NCBI GenBank assembly: GCA_964648365.1
Contig: CAZYLK010000004.1
Coordinates: 8,615 to 72,614, forward strand
Source of the DNA: SURF-32 sp964648365
Lineage (GTDB): Bacteria > Planctomycetota > Phycisphaerae > UBA1845
Length of the DNA stretch: 64,000 bases
Direction of reading: 5' to 3'
How positions within the stretch are numbered: position 1 is the first letter of the stretch; each line of letters starts with the position of its first letter. Position numbers and translations under genes: made by a program. Below the pieces are notes generated by a model. The model was not told the DNA's origin. It was given only the letters and a program-made list of their open reading frames with translations, and ran no database searches. Positions 54,514-62,422 of this stretch are shown one piece after another.

Positions 54514-54542
54514 CTGGACCGAGCCGCGAAAGCGGCTATCCT
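54514..54542 (+). promoter_or_regulatory. promoter of the tRNA-Ala gene
   Basis: CTGGAC (54514-54519), 17 bp, TATCCT (54537-54542). The start of transcription would be near 54549, about 12 nt before the mature tRNA. Confidence 0.55.
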
Positions 54543-54560
54543 CTCAGAACCTGCCCACGC

Positions 54561-54633
54561 GGGGCCGTAGCTCAGTTGGGAGAGCGCCTGGTTTGCAACC
54601 AGGAGGTAGCGGGTTCGAACCCCGTCGGCTCCA
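54561..54633 (+). tRNA. tRNA-Ala, anticodon TGC
   Basis: A 73-nt cloverleaf. The acceptor stem GGGGCCG pairs with CGGCTCC (one G-U) before discriminator A54633. The D arm holds AGCTCAGTTGGGAGAGC, the anticodon stem is CCTGG/CCAGG around TTTGCAA with anticodon TGC at 54594-54596, and the T arm GCGGGTTCGAACCCCGT holds GTTCGAA. CCA is not encoded; it must be added enzymatically. It reads GCN Ala codons. Confidence 0.97.
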
Positions 54634-54711
54634 GTAGATCTTACCCTGGCGTACGTACCGACCGATTCTCGCGCAAGCGGTCTGCCGCATCCATCGAACG
54701 CAGTCTCAGAA

Positions 54712-54740
54712 CTCCGCGGGCTCTGCGCCTTCCGCGGTGG
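54712..54740. repeat. short dispersed repeat copy next to the SDR gene
   Basis: On the minus strand this reads CCACCGCGGAAGGCGCAGAG followed by CCCGCGGAG. The same phrase, CCACCGCGGAGGACGCAGAG, occurs in direct strand at 55597, and a third copy at 55952-55971. Copies here and at 55597 flank the SDR gene in opposite orientations. Confidence 0.55.
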
Positions 54741-54759
54741 GTCTTGCCGCCCGCTTCCC

Positions 54760-55581
54760 CTACGCCGTCGGATGCCAGCCTGCGTCGGCCCAGAGGCTGC
54801 CGCTGACGGACGAGTTGCGCAGGAGGAAGCAGATCGCTTCCGCGATCTCGTCCGGGCGGATCAGTCGCTTGAGTTGCGTATGCGGCAGCACGTAGTCGCG
54901 GATCAGCTCTTCGCCCATTGCCCGGACCATCGGCGTATCGGTGAAGCCCGGGTGGATGATGGCGCAGCGCACGCCGTGGAAGATGGCCTCCTTCGCCAGC
55001 GTGGCCTGGGCGCCTTCCAACCCCGCCTTGGCGGTGGCGTAGGCGATCTGGCCGCGGTTGCCCGCTGACGACACCGAGCCGATCAAGACGACGGCTCCCT
55101 GCACCATCTCTTCGGGCACCCACTGCTTGAGGCCCCGCTTGGCCCGCTGCAGCGCCACCGACCCCACGCATCGCAGTGCCCAGTAGATCGGCGCGATCAG
55201 ATCCACCTCCAGCACGCGACGGAAATCCGCCTCACTGTACATGTCCAGCTTCGGCGTACCGTTGTTCTGGGAAATCTTGACCCCGAGGCGGTCCAGCGTG
55301 ATCCCAGCCGCGGGCACGCAGAGCTGCACGCAGCCGAACCGCTCTTCCATCGTGGTGAAGACGTGCTCGCGGAACTGCGGATCGACCACGTCGCCCGGGA
55401 AGGGCACGAGGATCTCTCGCGTGAGCTGACGGTTCACCTGCTCGCAGAAGGCGTGGGTGGCCGGGCTCATGTCGACCACGGCGATGGCTTTGACGCCCTC
55501 GCGCCCCAGCTTCGTACACGTGGCCTGCCCAATGCCGCTCGCGCCCCCGGTCACGACCGCTACTTTATTGACAACGTCCAT
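54760..55581 (-). CDS. SDR-family reductase, probable acetoacetyl-CoA reductase of the PHA locus
   Basis: 273 residues, classical short-chain dehydrogenase: cofactor loop VVTGGASGIGQATC, NAG-equivalent region altered to CVPAAGITLDRLG, Ser in GSVSSAGNRGQ, and the catalytic pair in IAYATAKAG. The C-terminal WADAGWHPTA ends like other SDRs. PHA operons normally carry PhaB, an NADPH-acetoacetyl-CoA reductase, and this gene stands with phaC, phaE and phaA on the same strand, so that role is likely. However, the chain is ~25 residues longer than typical PhaB (~247) and the substrate is not proven. ATG 55581. Confidence 0.72.
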   Translation of the reverse strand: MDVVNKVAVVTGGASGIGQATCTKLGREGVKAIAVVDMSPATHAFCEQVNRQLTREILVPFPGDVVDPQFREHVFTTMEERFGCVQLCVPAAGITLDRLGVKISQNNGTPKLDMYSEADFRRVLEVDLIAPIYWALRCVGSVALQRAKRGLKQWVPEEMVQGAVVLIGSVSSAGNRGQIAYATAKAGLEGAQATLAKEAIFHGVRCAIIHPGFTDTPMVRAMGEELIRDYVLPHTQLKRLIRPDEIAEAICFLLRNSSVSGSLWADAGWHPTA

Positions 55582-55596
55582 GTTTCACCCCGTTCA

Positions 55597-55627
55597 CCAC
55601 CGCGGAGGACGCAGAGGGCGCAGAGAA
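55597..55627. repeat. short dispersed repeat copy between the SDR gene and the GxxExxY remnant
   Basis: CCACCGCGGAGGACGCAGAG followed by GGCGCAGAGAA. The inverse-orientation partner CTCTCCGCGCCCTCTGCGGT lies at 55952-55971, so the pair frames the pseudogene. Similar repeats occur beside GxxExxY genes elsewhere as I recall; this should be verified. Confidence 0.6.
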
Positions 55628-55707
55628 AGAAAGAGAATGGAGAGACGCGGGGAAGCGGGCCACACGGCGGCACGCCGATCGCTACCGCGCTTCGGCTCAC
55701 TCCCGAT

Positions 55708-55949
55708 TTACAACCTGTTCGCCATCCGCCGAATCCCCTCTTTCATAAGAGGCACGTTGAAGTTCATCAGCAGGCCGAGTTTCTTCCTGCTGAGCTTCAG
55801 CTAGGTCAGAAACGAGCAGATCCAGTCGATATCCCACGTCGATCTTGACGCCGTCATACCACACCCGCAGCGCCTTCTGCACCTCGACCTGGTGCCCGCG
55901 CTTGCGCAACTCGTAAGCCAGACAACCCTCATATGCCGATTTCAACAAC
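55708..55949 (-). pseudogene. GxxExxY-family remnant, truncated and internally deleted
   Basis: The minus strand encodes SAYEGCLAYELRKRGHQVEV and then KALRVWYDGVKIDVGYRLDLL, the centre of GxxExxY proteins. It then breaks: about 25 expected residues are missing and the reading continues in another frame as LKLSRKKLGLLMNFNVPLM followed by KEGIRRMANRL and a stop at 55710-55708. The first ~35 residues of the family are absent too, replaced by repeat sequence. This is a decayed gene, not a working one. It sits between the SDR gene and phaC and is framed by inverted short repeats (55597-55627, 55952-55971). GxxExxY function is unknown. Confidence 0.82.
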
Positions 55950-55951
55950 CG

Positions 55952-55971
55952 CTCTCCGCGCCCTCTGCGGT
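55952..55971. repeat. short dispersed repeat copy at the 5' end of the GxxExxY remnant
   Basis: CTCTCCGCGCCCTCTGCGGT; on the other strand it matches the GCAGAGGGCGC core of the copy at 55597. It replaces the expected N-terminal coding part of the remnant. Confidence 0.55.
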
Positions 55972-55983
55972 CGTATCTTCCGT

Positions 55984-57084
55984 CTACACAGCATCACTGC
56001 GTTTGCTCAGCCAGTCCACCACCTTCGGCCACAGCTCGCGGTGAGCCTTCGAGCCGACCGACAGCCCGATGTGGCCCGCCGGGAACTCGATCGCCTGCTC
56101 ATCCTTCGAGCCGATCGCCTTGTTGAACGGCAGGCTCTGCCCACAGGGGACCAGGTGGTCGTTGCGGGCGACCAGGTTCATCACCGGGCAGGTGATCGCT
56201 TTCAGGTCCACCCGCCGGCCGCCGATCTCGAGTTCGCCCTTGATCAGCCGGTTTTCCTGGATGCAGTGCTTCACGAACTGCCGGAACATCTCGCCCGCGA
56301 CCGGGATGTTATCGTTCAGCCACGTCTCCATGGCGAAGAAGTCCTCCAGGAACTTCTCGTTCTCCATGTTCTCGTAGAACGTGACGTACTTTTCCACGAG
56401 GTTGCTGACGGGCTTGAGCAACTGGAAGGAACTCTGCAGCCACTCGGCCGGGGCGTTGCCGAAGACCTCGATGAACTGATCCACGTTGAAGTACTTCGGG
56501 TCGCTCCACAGCGCCAGCAGCGCGCTGCGGTCCGACCAGTCCACCGGGGCCGCCATGAGGATCAGGTTCTTGACCTTCTCCGGGTTAAGCGCCGTGTACA
56601 TGGCGCTCATGGATCCACCCATGCAGTAGCCGACCAGGTTGACCTGGTCCACGTTGCAGCGCTGACGCGCGGCCTCCACGACGTTGTTCATGTACCGGTC
56701 GACGTAGTCCTCCATCGACAGGAACCGGTCGCCGTCGGACGGGACGCCCCAGTCCACGTTGTAGGTATCGAACCCGGCGTCGACGAAGTGCCGCACCACG
56801 CTCTTCCCGTCACGCAGATCGAGAATGTAGGGCCGGTTCACCAGGGCGAACACGAAAATGGTGGGCGTGGCATAGCGCTGCTCGGCGCCGGTTTCGTAGT
56901 GCAGCAGCCGCAGTTTGTCCTCGCGATAGACCGTGCGCGCGTGGGTGGCGCCGACGCGAACCTGGCGGGCGATCTCGGCGACCTTGGGCAGGTTGGCCGT
57001 CTTGTTGACGAACTCCGCCCAGCGCCGGGGCGCCTCCGTCATGCTCTGCGTCCACATCTGTGCGAACGTATCGAACGTCGTCAC
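55984..57084 (-). CDS. phaC: class III polyhydroxyalkanoate synthase subunit PhaC
   Basis: 366 residues, the ~40-kDa size of class III PhaC. Alpha/beta-hydrolase landmarks are YNVDWGVPSDGD, the lipase-like box GYCMGGS with nucleophile Cys near 152, Asp in ARNDHLVP and His in GHIGLSVG. It polymerises (R)-3-hydroxyacyl-CoA into storage polyester together with PhaE. The start is GTG 57084, behind AAAGGAG. It begins 3 bp after the phaE stop, so the two are one unit. A long C-terminal core without the class I N-terminal domain supports class III. Confidence 0.93.
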   Translation of the reverse strand: MTTFDTFAQMWTQSMTEAPRRWAEFVNKTANLPKVAEIARQVRVGATHARTVYREDKLRLLHYETGAEQRYATPTIFVFALVNRPYILDLRDGKSVVRHFVDAGFDTYNVDWGVPSDGDRFLSMEDYVDRYMNNVVEAARQRCNVDQVNLVGYCMGGSMSAMYTALNPEKVKNLILMAAPVDWSDRSALLALWSDPKYFNVDQFIEVFGNAPAEWLQSSFQLLKPVSNLVEKYVTFYENMENEKFLEDFFAMETWLNDNIPVAGEMFRQFVKHCIQENRLIKGELEIGGRRVDLKAITCPVMNLVARNDHLVPCGQSLPFNKAIGSKDEQAIEFPAGHIGLSVGSKAHRELWPKVVDWLSKRSDAV

Positions 57085-57087
57085 CGC

Positions 57088-57531
57088 TTACGCTCCTTTC
57101 GTGCCGGCGGCGCCGGTCTTGCGTCCAGTGCGCTCCATCGCCTCGACGCGTCGGGTCAGATCCTCGAGCCGGTCGAGGACGCGATCCTCGACGCTGTGCA
57201 GCATCCGCAGAATGTCCTCCGAGTCGCCCCGGCTGGACACCTGGGACTCCTGCAGGCCCTTGCGCAGAAACTGGCTCATCTGCTGGCGCACGGCCAGCGA
57301 GTTCTCAATCGAATGTTTCATCATGTCGAGGAACGGCTCGGAGCGCATGAACTCCTCGCAGTACTTCGCCCACGACGCGAAGAAGGCCTCGCGCATCTGC
57401 CGCGCCGGATCGGGCGGCGGCTGCGCAGGCGGGGTCACGCTCCGGGCGGCGGCCGAGGCCGCCTGCGACATCATGTCCGACCACATCTTCATCCAGACGT
57501 CGCCGCCGTCGAATCCGCTCGATTGACTCAT
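57088..57531 (-). CDS. phaE: PhaE-like subunit of class III PHA synthase
   Basis: 147 residues, helical, with coiled-coil C-terminal half (SVEDRVLDRLEDLTRRVEAM). The segment MREAFFASWAKYCEEFMRSEPFLDMMKHSIENSLAVRQQ (here in pieces) matches the conserved helical core of PhaE, and SEDILRMLHSVEDRV is typical of the C-terminal PhaE motif. It is shorter than Allochromatium PhaE (~350), as in other organisms with trimmed PhaE. AAAGGA precedes ATG 57531. It probably activates PhaC and binds granules. Confidence 0.8.
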   Translation of the reverse strand: MSQSSGFDGGDVWMKMWSDMMSQAASAAARSVTPPAQPPPDPARQMREAFFASWAKYCEEFMRSEPFLDMMKHSIENSLAVRQQMSQFLRKGLQESQVSSRGDSEDILRMLHSVEDRVLDRLEDLTRRVEAMERTGRKTGAAGTKGA

Positions 57532-57594
57532 GGTGATTCCTTTCGCACGCGGGACCGTCTCGTCCCAACGTGCCGGGCACGGCCGTGCAGGGTG

Positions 57595-57619
57595 CGCGGG
57601 CGGGGCTGCCCCGCCCGCG
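57595..57619 (-). terminator. GC-rich 11-bp hairpin between the thiolase gene and phaE
   Basis: CGCGGGCGGGG (57595-57605), CTG, CCCCGCCCGCG (57609-57619) lies 20 bp after the thiolase stop codon. There is no T-run, so it may only attenuate. It suggests thiolase and phaEC are at least partly separate transcripts. Confidence 0.5.
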
Positions 57620-57639
57620 ACCGGTATCCGCGACCGGGC

Positions 57640-58821
57640 TCAGTCACATCGCTCCAGGGCGATGGCGTCGGCCTCGCCGCCGCCGATGCACAACGTCGCG
57701 ATCCCGATGCGGCCGCCCCGCGCGTGCAGGCCGGCCACCAGCGTGTTGATGATTCGCGCGCCGGTAGCGCCGATCGGGTGACCGATCGCCACGGCGCCGC
57801 CGTACGCATTTACCCGGTCATGACTGAGGCCCAGTTCCTTCATCGCCAGCAGCGGTACCACCGAGAACGCCTCGTTGATCTCGAACAGATCGACGTTCGA
57901 GAGCTTCAACGAGAGCCGCTCGGCAAGCCGTTTGAGTGCGTGAACCGGGGCCACGGTGAACCAGTCAGGCTCGGTCGCCGCATTCGCGTAGCCGAGGATA
58001 CGCGCGCGCGGACGGATGCCGAGCTGGCGCATCCGCTCTTCGCCCACCACGATCATGGAGGCGGCGCCGTCGTCGATGTTCGAAGCGTTGCCGGCGGTCA
58101 CGGTGCCGTCCGTGCCGAACGCCGCCGGGAGCGAGGCCATTTTGTCCTCGCGGAACCGCGCCAGATCCTCATCCCGGCTGACAAGGGTGGTCTCCTTCTT
58201 GGACTTGATCTCGACCGGAATGACGTTGCCGGCGAAGAACCCGCTCTCCCACCCCTGAATGGCCCGCTTGTAGCTGGCGATGGCGTAGCGGTCCTGATCC
58301 TCGCGGGAAAAGCCGTACTTCGCGGCGCACACGTCGCCGCACAAGCCCATGTGCTTGCCGTCATACGCGTCCTGCAGGCCGTCATGAATCAGGCCGTCGA
58401 CGAGCACGCCGTCGCCCATGCGATACCCCGTCCGCGCCCGAGGCAGAAAATAGGGCGCATTGGACATGCTCTCGCAGCCGCCGGCGATGATCAGATTGGC
58501 GTCGCCGCACTGGATCGCCTGCGAGGCCAGGATCACCGCCCGCATGGAGGATCCGCAGACTTTGTTGATGGTGATGGCGCCGACCTCGTCCGGAATCCCC
58601 GCGCCGCGCGACACCTGGCGGGCCGGGTTCTGGCCGATGCCCGCCTGCACGACGTTTCCGAAGTAGACGTGGTCGACGTGCGTCGCCGCGACGTTTGCGC
58701 GGCGCAGCGTCTCCCGGACGGCGACCGAGCCCAACTGAGGCGCGGTCATCGACGCGAGCGAGCCATTAAAAGAGCCGAACGGCGTTCGCACGCCGCCGGC
58801 CACATAGACGTTGTTCAGCAT
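57640..58821 (-). CDS. phaA: acetyl-CoA acetyltransferase (beta-ketothiolase)
   Basis: 393 residues, the standard thiolase II length. NKVCGSSMRAV carries the acyl-accepting Cys near 88, NEAFSVVP, the His motif YGGAVAIGHPIGATGARI, and a C-terminal LCIGGGEADAIALE with the second catalytic Cys. It condenses two acetyl-CoA to acetoacetyl-CoA, the first step to PHB, consistent with neighbouring phaC, phaE and an SDR reductase. ATG 58821 is preferred to an upstream codon because GGGGGA stands 7 bp before it. Confidence 0.93.
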   Translation of the reverse strand: MLNNVYVAGGVRTPFGSFNGSLASMTAPQLGSVAVRETLRRANVAATHVDHVYFGNVVQAGIGQNPARQVSRGAGIPDEVGAITINKVCGSSMRAVILASQAIQCGDANLIIAGGCESMSNAPYFLPRARTGYRMGDGVLVDGLIHDGLQDAYDGKHMGLCGDVCAAKYGFSREDQDRYAIASYKRAIQGWESGFFAGNVIPVEIKSKKETTLVSRDEDLARFREDKMASLPAAFGTDGTVTAGNASNIDDGAASMIVVGEERMRQLGIRPRARILGYANAATEPDWFTVAPVHALKRLAERLSLKLSNVDLFEINEAFSVVPLLAMKELGLSHDRVNAYGGAVAIGHPIGATGARIINTLVAGLHARGGRIGIATLCIGGGEADAIALERCD

Positions 58822-58972
58822 GAGGCGTCCCCCTAAGTATAGCGCTTCCACTCGCTACGGCACCCTCATACCGCACGTCTGTTCGCGGCTCAAGGCGTGT
58901 AGACACGGCGCACACAGGCCAGGGAACACGACCTCAAGCGCGGCACGAGTCGCCGCCGGACGTGAACGGAAA

Positions 58973-59452
58973 TCACTTGGTCGGCTTCTGCGCCGCCGGC
59001 TTGGCAGCCGGGGCCGGCATGCAGGTCTCGTTGCAGAACTGCATCCAGTTGTCCGCCAACTTCATCCCGCCGTCCGCGATCGCACCCCAGTTCCGCCGGG
59101 TCACTTCCGCGCCCTGATTCCAAGCCTTGCGGGCGCCTTCCGCCAGTTCGAAACGCTCGATCTTCTCGTCGCGCTTCCACAGGTCGGCGAAGGCGTCCAT
59201 CCCGGACTTCATCTGCGTCTGCATCGTGTCCACGCACACGTCTGCGTTCCGCCGCACGAAGGGCGTGAAGTGCTCGGCCACCCGCTCGCCGCGGACCTTC
59301 AACTCCTCGGGCGTGGTCGGCAGGGTCGGCACATGCGACCAGACCTTCGTCGCGGCCTCCATCAGCTTCGTGCCCGCGCTCATCCCGCTGCGCCACATCT
59401 GCTGCGACTCGTCCATCCACTCGTTCATCATGTCGCGCGCCTGCTCCGTCAT
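58973..59452 (-). CDS. phasin-like PHA granule protein
   Basis: 159 residues, almost wholly helical and amphipathic, with regular spacing of Met, Trp and charged residues (MMNEWMDESQQMWRSG ... DAFADLWKRDEKIERFELA ... KLADNWMQFCNE) and a Pro/Ala/Lys tail (PAAKPAAQKPTK) as in phasins. It lies between the thiolase gene and the divergent phaR. GGAG precedes ATG 59452. Function inferred: coats PHA granules. Sequence similarity among phasins is low, so the family call rests on character and context. Confidence 0.7.
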   Translation of the reverse strand: MTEQARDMMNEWMDESQQMWRSGMSAGTKLMEAATKVWSHVPTLPTTPEELKVRGERVAEHFTPFVRRNADVCVDTMQTQMKSGMDAFADLWKRDEKIERFELAEGARKAWNQGAEVTRRNWGAIADGGMKLADNWMQFCNETCMPAPAAKPAAQKPTK

Positions 59453-59626
59453 GGCAGTAACTCCAGACCCTGCCGCGTCGCCGCGGCCAAACAACTCGTC
59501 ATCCACACGGGCCAGCCTGGCCCACTCCTGAAGTCTACCCCATTTGTGCAGTTGCGTCAAGAATATTTTTTGCAATCCCGAAAAAACAGCAGTAGTTGTC
59601 GTAAGCCATTGTAGAAAACAGCTTTA

Positions 59627-59649
59627 CGATCAACTGACGCCGTTGATCG
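59627..59649. promoter_or_regulatory. 8-bp inverted repeat between the phasin-like gene and phaR
   Basis: CGATCAAC, TGACGCC, GTTGATCG is a perfect dyad in the divergent AT-richer spacer, 68 bp before phaR and 175 bp before the phasin-like gene. No T-run follows. It could be a PhaR operator, which would link PHA availability to phasin expression. Confidence 0.45.
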
Positions 59650-59716
59650 GTTGACTCCGTGAGGATTGCGCTCTATTGTCAGTGGAACATTGCGACCCAA
59701 CCCCGAGGATCGGACC

Positions 59717-60298
59717 ATGACCGACGGCGCCCCTCCGTCCGTTCTGCAGATCAAAAAGTACCCGAATCGCCGCTTTTACGACGCGACGCGGAGCAGCCAC
59801 GTCACGTTGCAGGAGCTGTATCAGCTCGTGCTGGAGGGTCGATCCATTTGCGTGACGGATTCCCGCACCGGCGAGGACATTACCAACATCATCCTGGTGC
59901 AGATCATGCTGGAGAAGGATCCGCCCAAGCTGCACCTGTTTCCGGCGTGGGTGTTTCACGCCCTGCTGCGCTCGACGCACACCGCGACACGCCAGGTGGT
60001 TGACCAGATGTTTGGACCCTTCACCCAGGCGTGGGTCCGCGGTCAGCGCAGCGTGGACGACCTGACGCAGACCATGATGAGCGGCCGCGTCACCACACCC
60101 ATGGACTGGGCCGAGAACATGATGCGTTTCTTCAGCGCCGGCTACGTCGGGCCCGGCACCAACGGCCGCGTGGAGCCGGCCGCTGACGCGCCGGGCGACG
60201 ATGACGACGACCTGGCCGCGATTCAGAGCCAGGTGGCCGAACTCAACGATCGCCTCGCCCGCCTCAAATCGCGCGGAAGCGCCACGCCCGGCGGGTGA
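59717..60298 (+). CDS. phaR: PHA synthesis repressor PhaR-like protein
   Basis: 193 residues. The N-terminal domain IKKYPNRRFYDATRSSHVTLQELYQLVLEGRSICVTD ... TGEDITNIILVQIM (in pieces) is the PHB accumulation regulator DNA-binding domain, with the diagnostic YPNRRFYD. A helical centre (RQVVDQMFGPFTQAW) resembles the PHB-binding part. The C-terminus is acidic followed by a short coiled coil (LAAIQSQVAELNDRLARLK). In other bacteria PhaR binds PHB granules and represses phasin genes. The ATG at 59717 follows GAGGA. The gene is divergent from the phasin-like gene. It differs from Bacillus PhaR, an unrelated synthase subunit. Confidence 0.88.
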   Translation: MTDGAPPSVLQIKKYPNRRFYDATRSSHVTLQELYQLVLEGRSICVTDSRTGEDITNIILVQIMLEKDPPKLHLFPAWVFHALLRSTHTATRQVVDQMFGPFTQAWVRGQRSVDDLTQTMMSGRVTTPMDWAENMMRFFSAGYVGPGTNGRVEPAADAPGDDDDDLAAIQSQVAELNDRLARLKSRGSATPGG

Positions 60299-60352
60299 CA
60301 CCCTCGGCCCGTCCCTTCGCACGAAGGTCGGTTCGCCCGCGACGCATCCGGT

Positions 60353-61042
60353 CTACGGAGGCGCGTCGCCCACCGTCACGAGCGCGGGGAACAGCAGGTT
60401 GATCTTCCGTTGCCGAATGGAAGTGAGGCCAGCGTCCAGGAAGTACTGATTCACCTGCTTCCAGGGCGCGTGGTGGACGTGGCCTTCAATGCGGGCGATG
60501 AACACGTCGAAGACGACCCAGCCGACGACATTGTCCCGGAAGCCGTCGATCAGCACGACCCGTCCAGCGGGCCGCAGTAGACGGCGGAACTCTCGTACGA
60601 CCGCCTGCTGATGCGGGTAGTGATGAAACGAGTTCGAGCACGTCACCAGGTCGAACGAGGCGTCTGAGAATGGCAGATGCTCGCTGTCGGCGGCCACGAA
60701 ATGGACCCCGTCGTCGTCGCCGCGCAGCTTGCGGCGGGCCTGGGCACACATCTGCGGCACGAAGTCCATCCCCACCACCTCGGCATCCACGCCGACGGCG
60801 GAGACCAGGCCCGCAAACGACCCGGTCCCACAGCCGACGTCGAGCACGCGACACCGCCGGCGGTGCTCGGCCCGCCACCGGTGGAGTTCTTCCAGCAGCG
60901 CAAGGTAAGAAGGCCGGAACAGGAAGAAGTTCAGGATCGAACGATCGTAGGTGCGTGCCCAGGCGGCGAACTGGCGCGAGGCGTTGCCCTTGAAGGCATG
61001 GGACCGGTCCTTGGCCGCATCTGCCGCATCCATGCGTCGCAT
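60353..61042 (-). CDS. class I SAM-dependent methyltransferase (UbiE-like)
   Basis: 229 residues. The SAM-binding motif is CRVLDVGCGTGSFAG, then an acidic strand-2 end (VGMDFVPQM), ADSEHLPFSDASFDLVTC, FHHYPHQQAVVREFRRLLRPAGRVVLID, which is the pattern of UbiE/COQ5-type methyltransferases. The C-terminal ~55 residues are hydrophobic and aromatic. It is in the same orientation as cheY and cheX but separated by 51 bp. The substrate is not identifiable; UbiE itself would be longer (~250), and several small-molecule methyltransferases look like this. Confidence 0.82.
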   Translation of the reverse strand: MRRMDAADAAKDRSHAFKGNASRQFAAWARTYDRSILNFFLFRPSYLALLEELHRWRAEHRRRCRVLDVGCGTGSFAGLVSAVGVDAEVVGMDFVPQMCAQARRKLRGDDDGVHFVAADSEHLPFSDASFDLVTCSNSFHHYPHQQAVVREFRRLLRPAGRVVLIDGFRDNVVGWVVFDVFIARIEGHVHHAPWKQVNQYFLDAGLTSIRQRKINLLFPALVTVGDAPP

Positions 61043-61093
61043 CTTACCCGAAGCGGCGGACGCGCCCAGATCGCCGGTCGGTCGGGTCGGGAC

Positions 61094-61474
61094 TTACGAC
61101 GCCGCGGCGGCGGTCACCTTCGCCATCGTCTGCCGGATCTTTTCGCCCAGCGATTCGACGGTAAAGGGCTTGACGCAGTAGTTGTTGACGCCGGCCTTGA
61201 TCGCTTCGAGGACGCGTGACTTTTCCGCTTCCGTCGTGACCATGATGATGGGGACCGATCGATTGGTTTCCCGGATCTTCCGCACCAGGGTCAGACCGTC
61301 CATGTTGGGCATGTTCCAGTCGACCAGCATGAGGTCGGGGGTTTTCTCGGTGAATTTGATGATGGCCTCGACGCCGTCGCCGGCTTCCACGATGTCGGTG
61401 TAGCCGAGCTGGCCGAGCACGTTCTTCTGGATGTTGCGGATCGTCCGGGAATCGTCCACGAGAAGGATGTTCAT
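61094..61474 (-). CDS. CheY-like single-domain response regulator
   Basis: 126 residues. All receiver residues are present: VDDSRTIR with the acid pair, Asp in LMLVDWNMPNMDG, Thr in MVTTEAE and Lys in YCVKPFT. There is no output domain. ATG 61474 overlaps the cheX-like gene by 4 bp, so the pair is translationally coupled. CheX-type phosphatases dephosphorylate CheY-P, so this is probably the cognate substrate. No kinase or methyl-accepting protein is in the window. Confidence 0.9.
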   Translation of the reverse strand: MNILLVDDSRTIRNIQKNVLGQLGYTDIVEAGDGVEAIIKFTEKTPDLMLVDWNMPNMDGLTLVRKIRETNRSVPIIMVTTEAEKSRVLEAIKAGVNNYCVKPFTVESLGEKIRQTMAKVTAAAAS

Positions 61475-61977
61475 GCGCCTGCTCCAACGGCCGCGGCGGC
61501 TGCCGCCCTTGCGGCCGGCTGGACCACCATGCCGACCTCGACGTGAAACGTGCCCGCCGGACAGCGGCACGGAATGACGATGTGCTTCGTGGTCCGAGAC
61601 GCCAGCACGGTGTGGTTGCGCCCCGTGATGACGTTCGGCAACGAGATGCTGACGTTCATGTGCTCGCCGAACTCCTTCTTGGCGTTGCCGGCGATCATGT
61701 TGCACAGCTCGCCGACCGCGTCCGCAAAGTCCGCGTGCTCCGGAGTGATGTCCACCCCGGCGAAGGCGGTCGCCATCTTCGTGGCCACGTCGAACGACAG
61801 ATCGAGCACGAGGCTTCCGGTCGCGTCGCCTGAGAACCCGATGACGCCCGAAACGTCCGAACGCGGCTCGTTATCGGTCTTCAGGAACGGCTTGCCGAAC
61901 GTCACATCCATCGAGCACATCGTCTGTACGACGTTGCGAACTGATCCGACGAAGGCGTTGACGAACGTCACGTCCAT
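61471..61977 (-). CDS. CheX-like CheY-P phosphatase
   Basis: 168 residues. The CheX fold is shown by FVNAFVGSVRNVV, then GVIGFSGDATGSLVLDLS and the catalytic-type helix ADAVGELCNMIAGNAKKEF, containing the ExxN motif (GELCN) used by CheX/CheC/FliY phosphatases. The C-terminal ~35 residues are Ala-rich. It precedes the CheY-like gene and overlaps it by 4 bp. It should limit the lifetime of phosphorylated CheY. Outside a full chemotaxis operon such pairs may serve other phosphorelays. Confidence 0.85.
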   Translation of the reverse strand: MDVTFVNAFVGSVRNVVQTMCSMDVTFGKPFLKTDNEPRSDVSGVIGFSGDATGSLVLDLSFDVATKMATAFAGVDITPEHADFADAVGELCNMIAGNAKKEFGEHMNVSISLPNVITGRNHTVLASRTTKHIVIPCRCPAGTFHVEVGMVVQPAARAAAAAAVGAGA

Positions 61978-62422
61978 GGACGGTTTCCCTCGCGCCCGTC
62001 CCGGTGAACAGGCACTACACGCTGTGATGAGTCCGTGGGGGGCCGGGTTAACCCCCGACCAACGCTGCTCTATCGGTTTCGCGTGTGGAGCGCTGAAACT
62101 GCCCGATTGAACGGCATCGCCCGCCGGACCCCCGGCAGCGGACGGCGCGCGATCGGGGACGGCGCGGCGCCCCGGAGTTCGGAGCAGCGAGCGGATGCGT
62201 TGAGCTTTTGGTCGGGACCGCTAAACTGCGCGCTTTTCGCCGCGCCGGGCGGGATCGTTATGGCGCGGCGTCGCCCGTGCGGCCGCGGCGTAGTGGCCTG
62301 TGCGGCTGAAGGCTCGCCCGTCCGCAAGGCGGATTGTGGCCAACCCTACGACCGGGCTGCCGGCACACCCGGCGCAGGTCGGTTGCCGCTCGGCCCCGGG
62401 TCGACCGGACGCTCCAGCCCCG
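61978..62422. other. divergent intergenic region, 445 bp
   Basis: No gene supported. It contains a promoter-like pair (62200-62227) for the ketosynthase gene. Frames running into the ketosynthase from 62300 are possible but give an unrelated N-terminal extension. Confidence 0.5.
62200..62227 (+). promoter_or_regulatory. candidate sigma-70-type promoter of the ketosynthase gene
   Basis: TTGAGC (62200-62205), 16 bp, TAAACT (62222-62227). Transcription would start near 62234, leaving a long leader of ~190 nt. Confidence 0.4.

Noticed and set aside
57577..57588. Palindrome GCACGGCCGTGC in the phaE leader
   Set aside because: Short and G+C-rich; no second copy or spacing evidence that it is an operator.
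55933..58836. 967-codon open frame on the plus strand over phaC, phaE and phaA
   Set aside because: Antisense to three well-conserved minus-strand genes; no domain recognisable.
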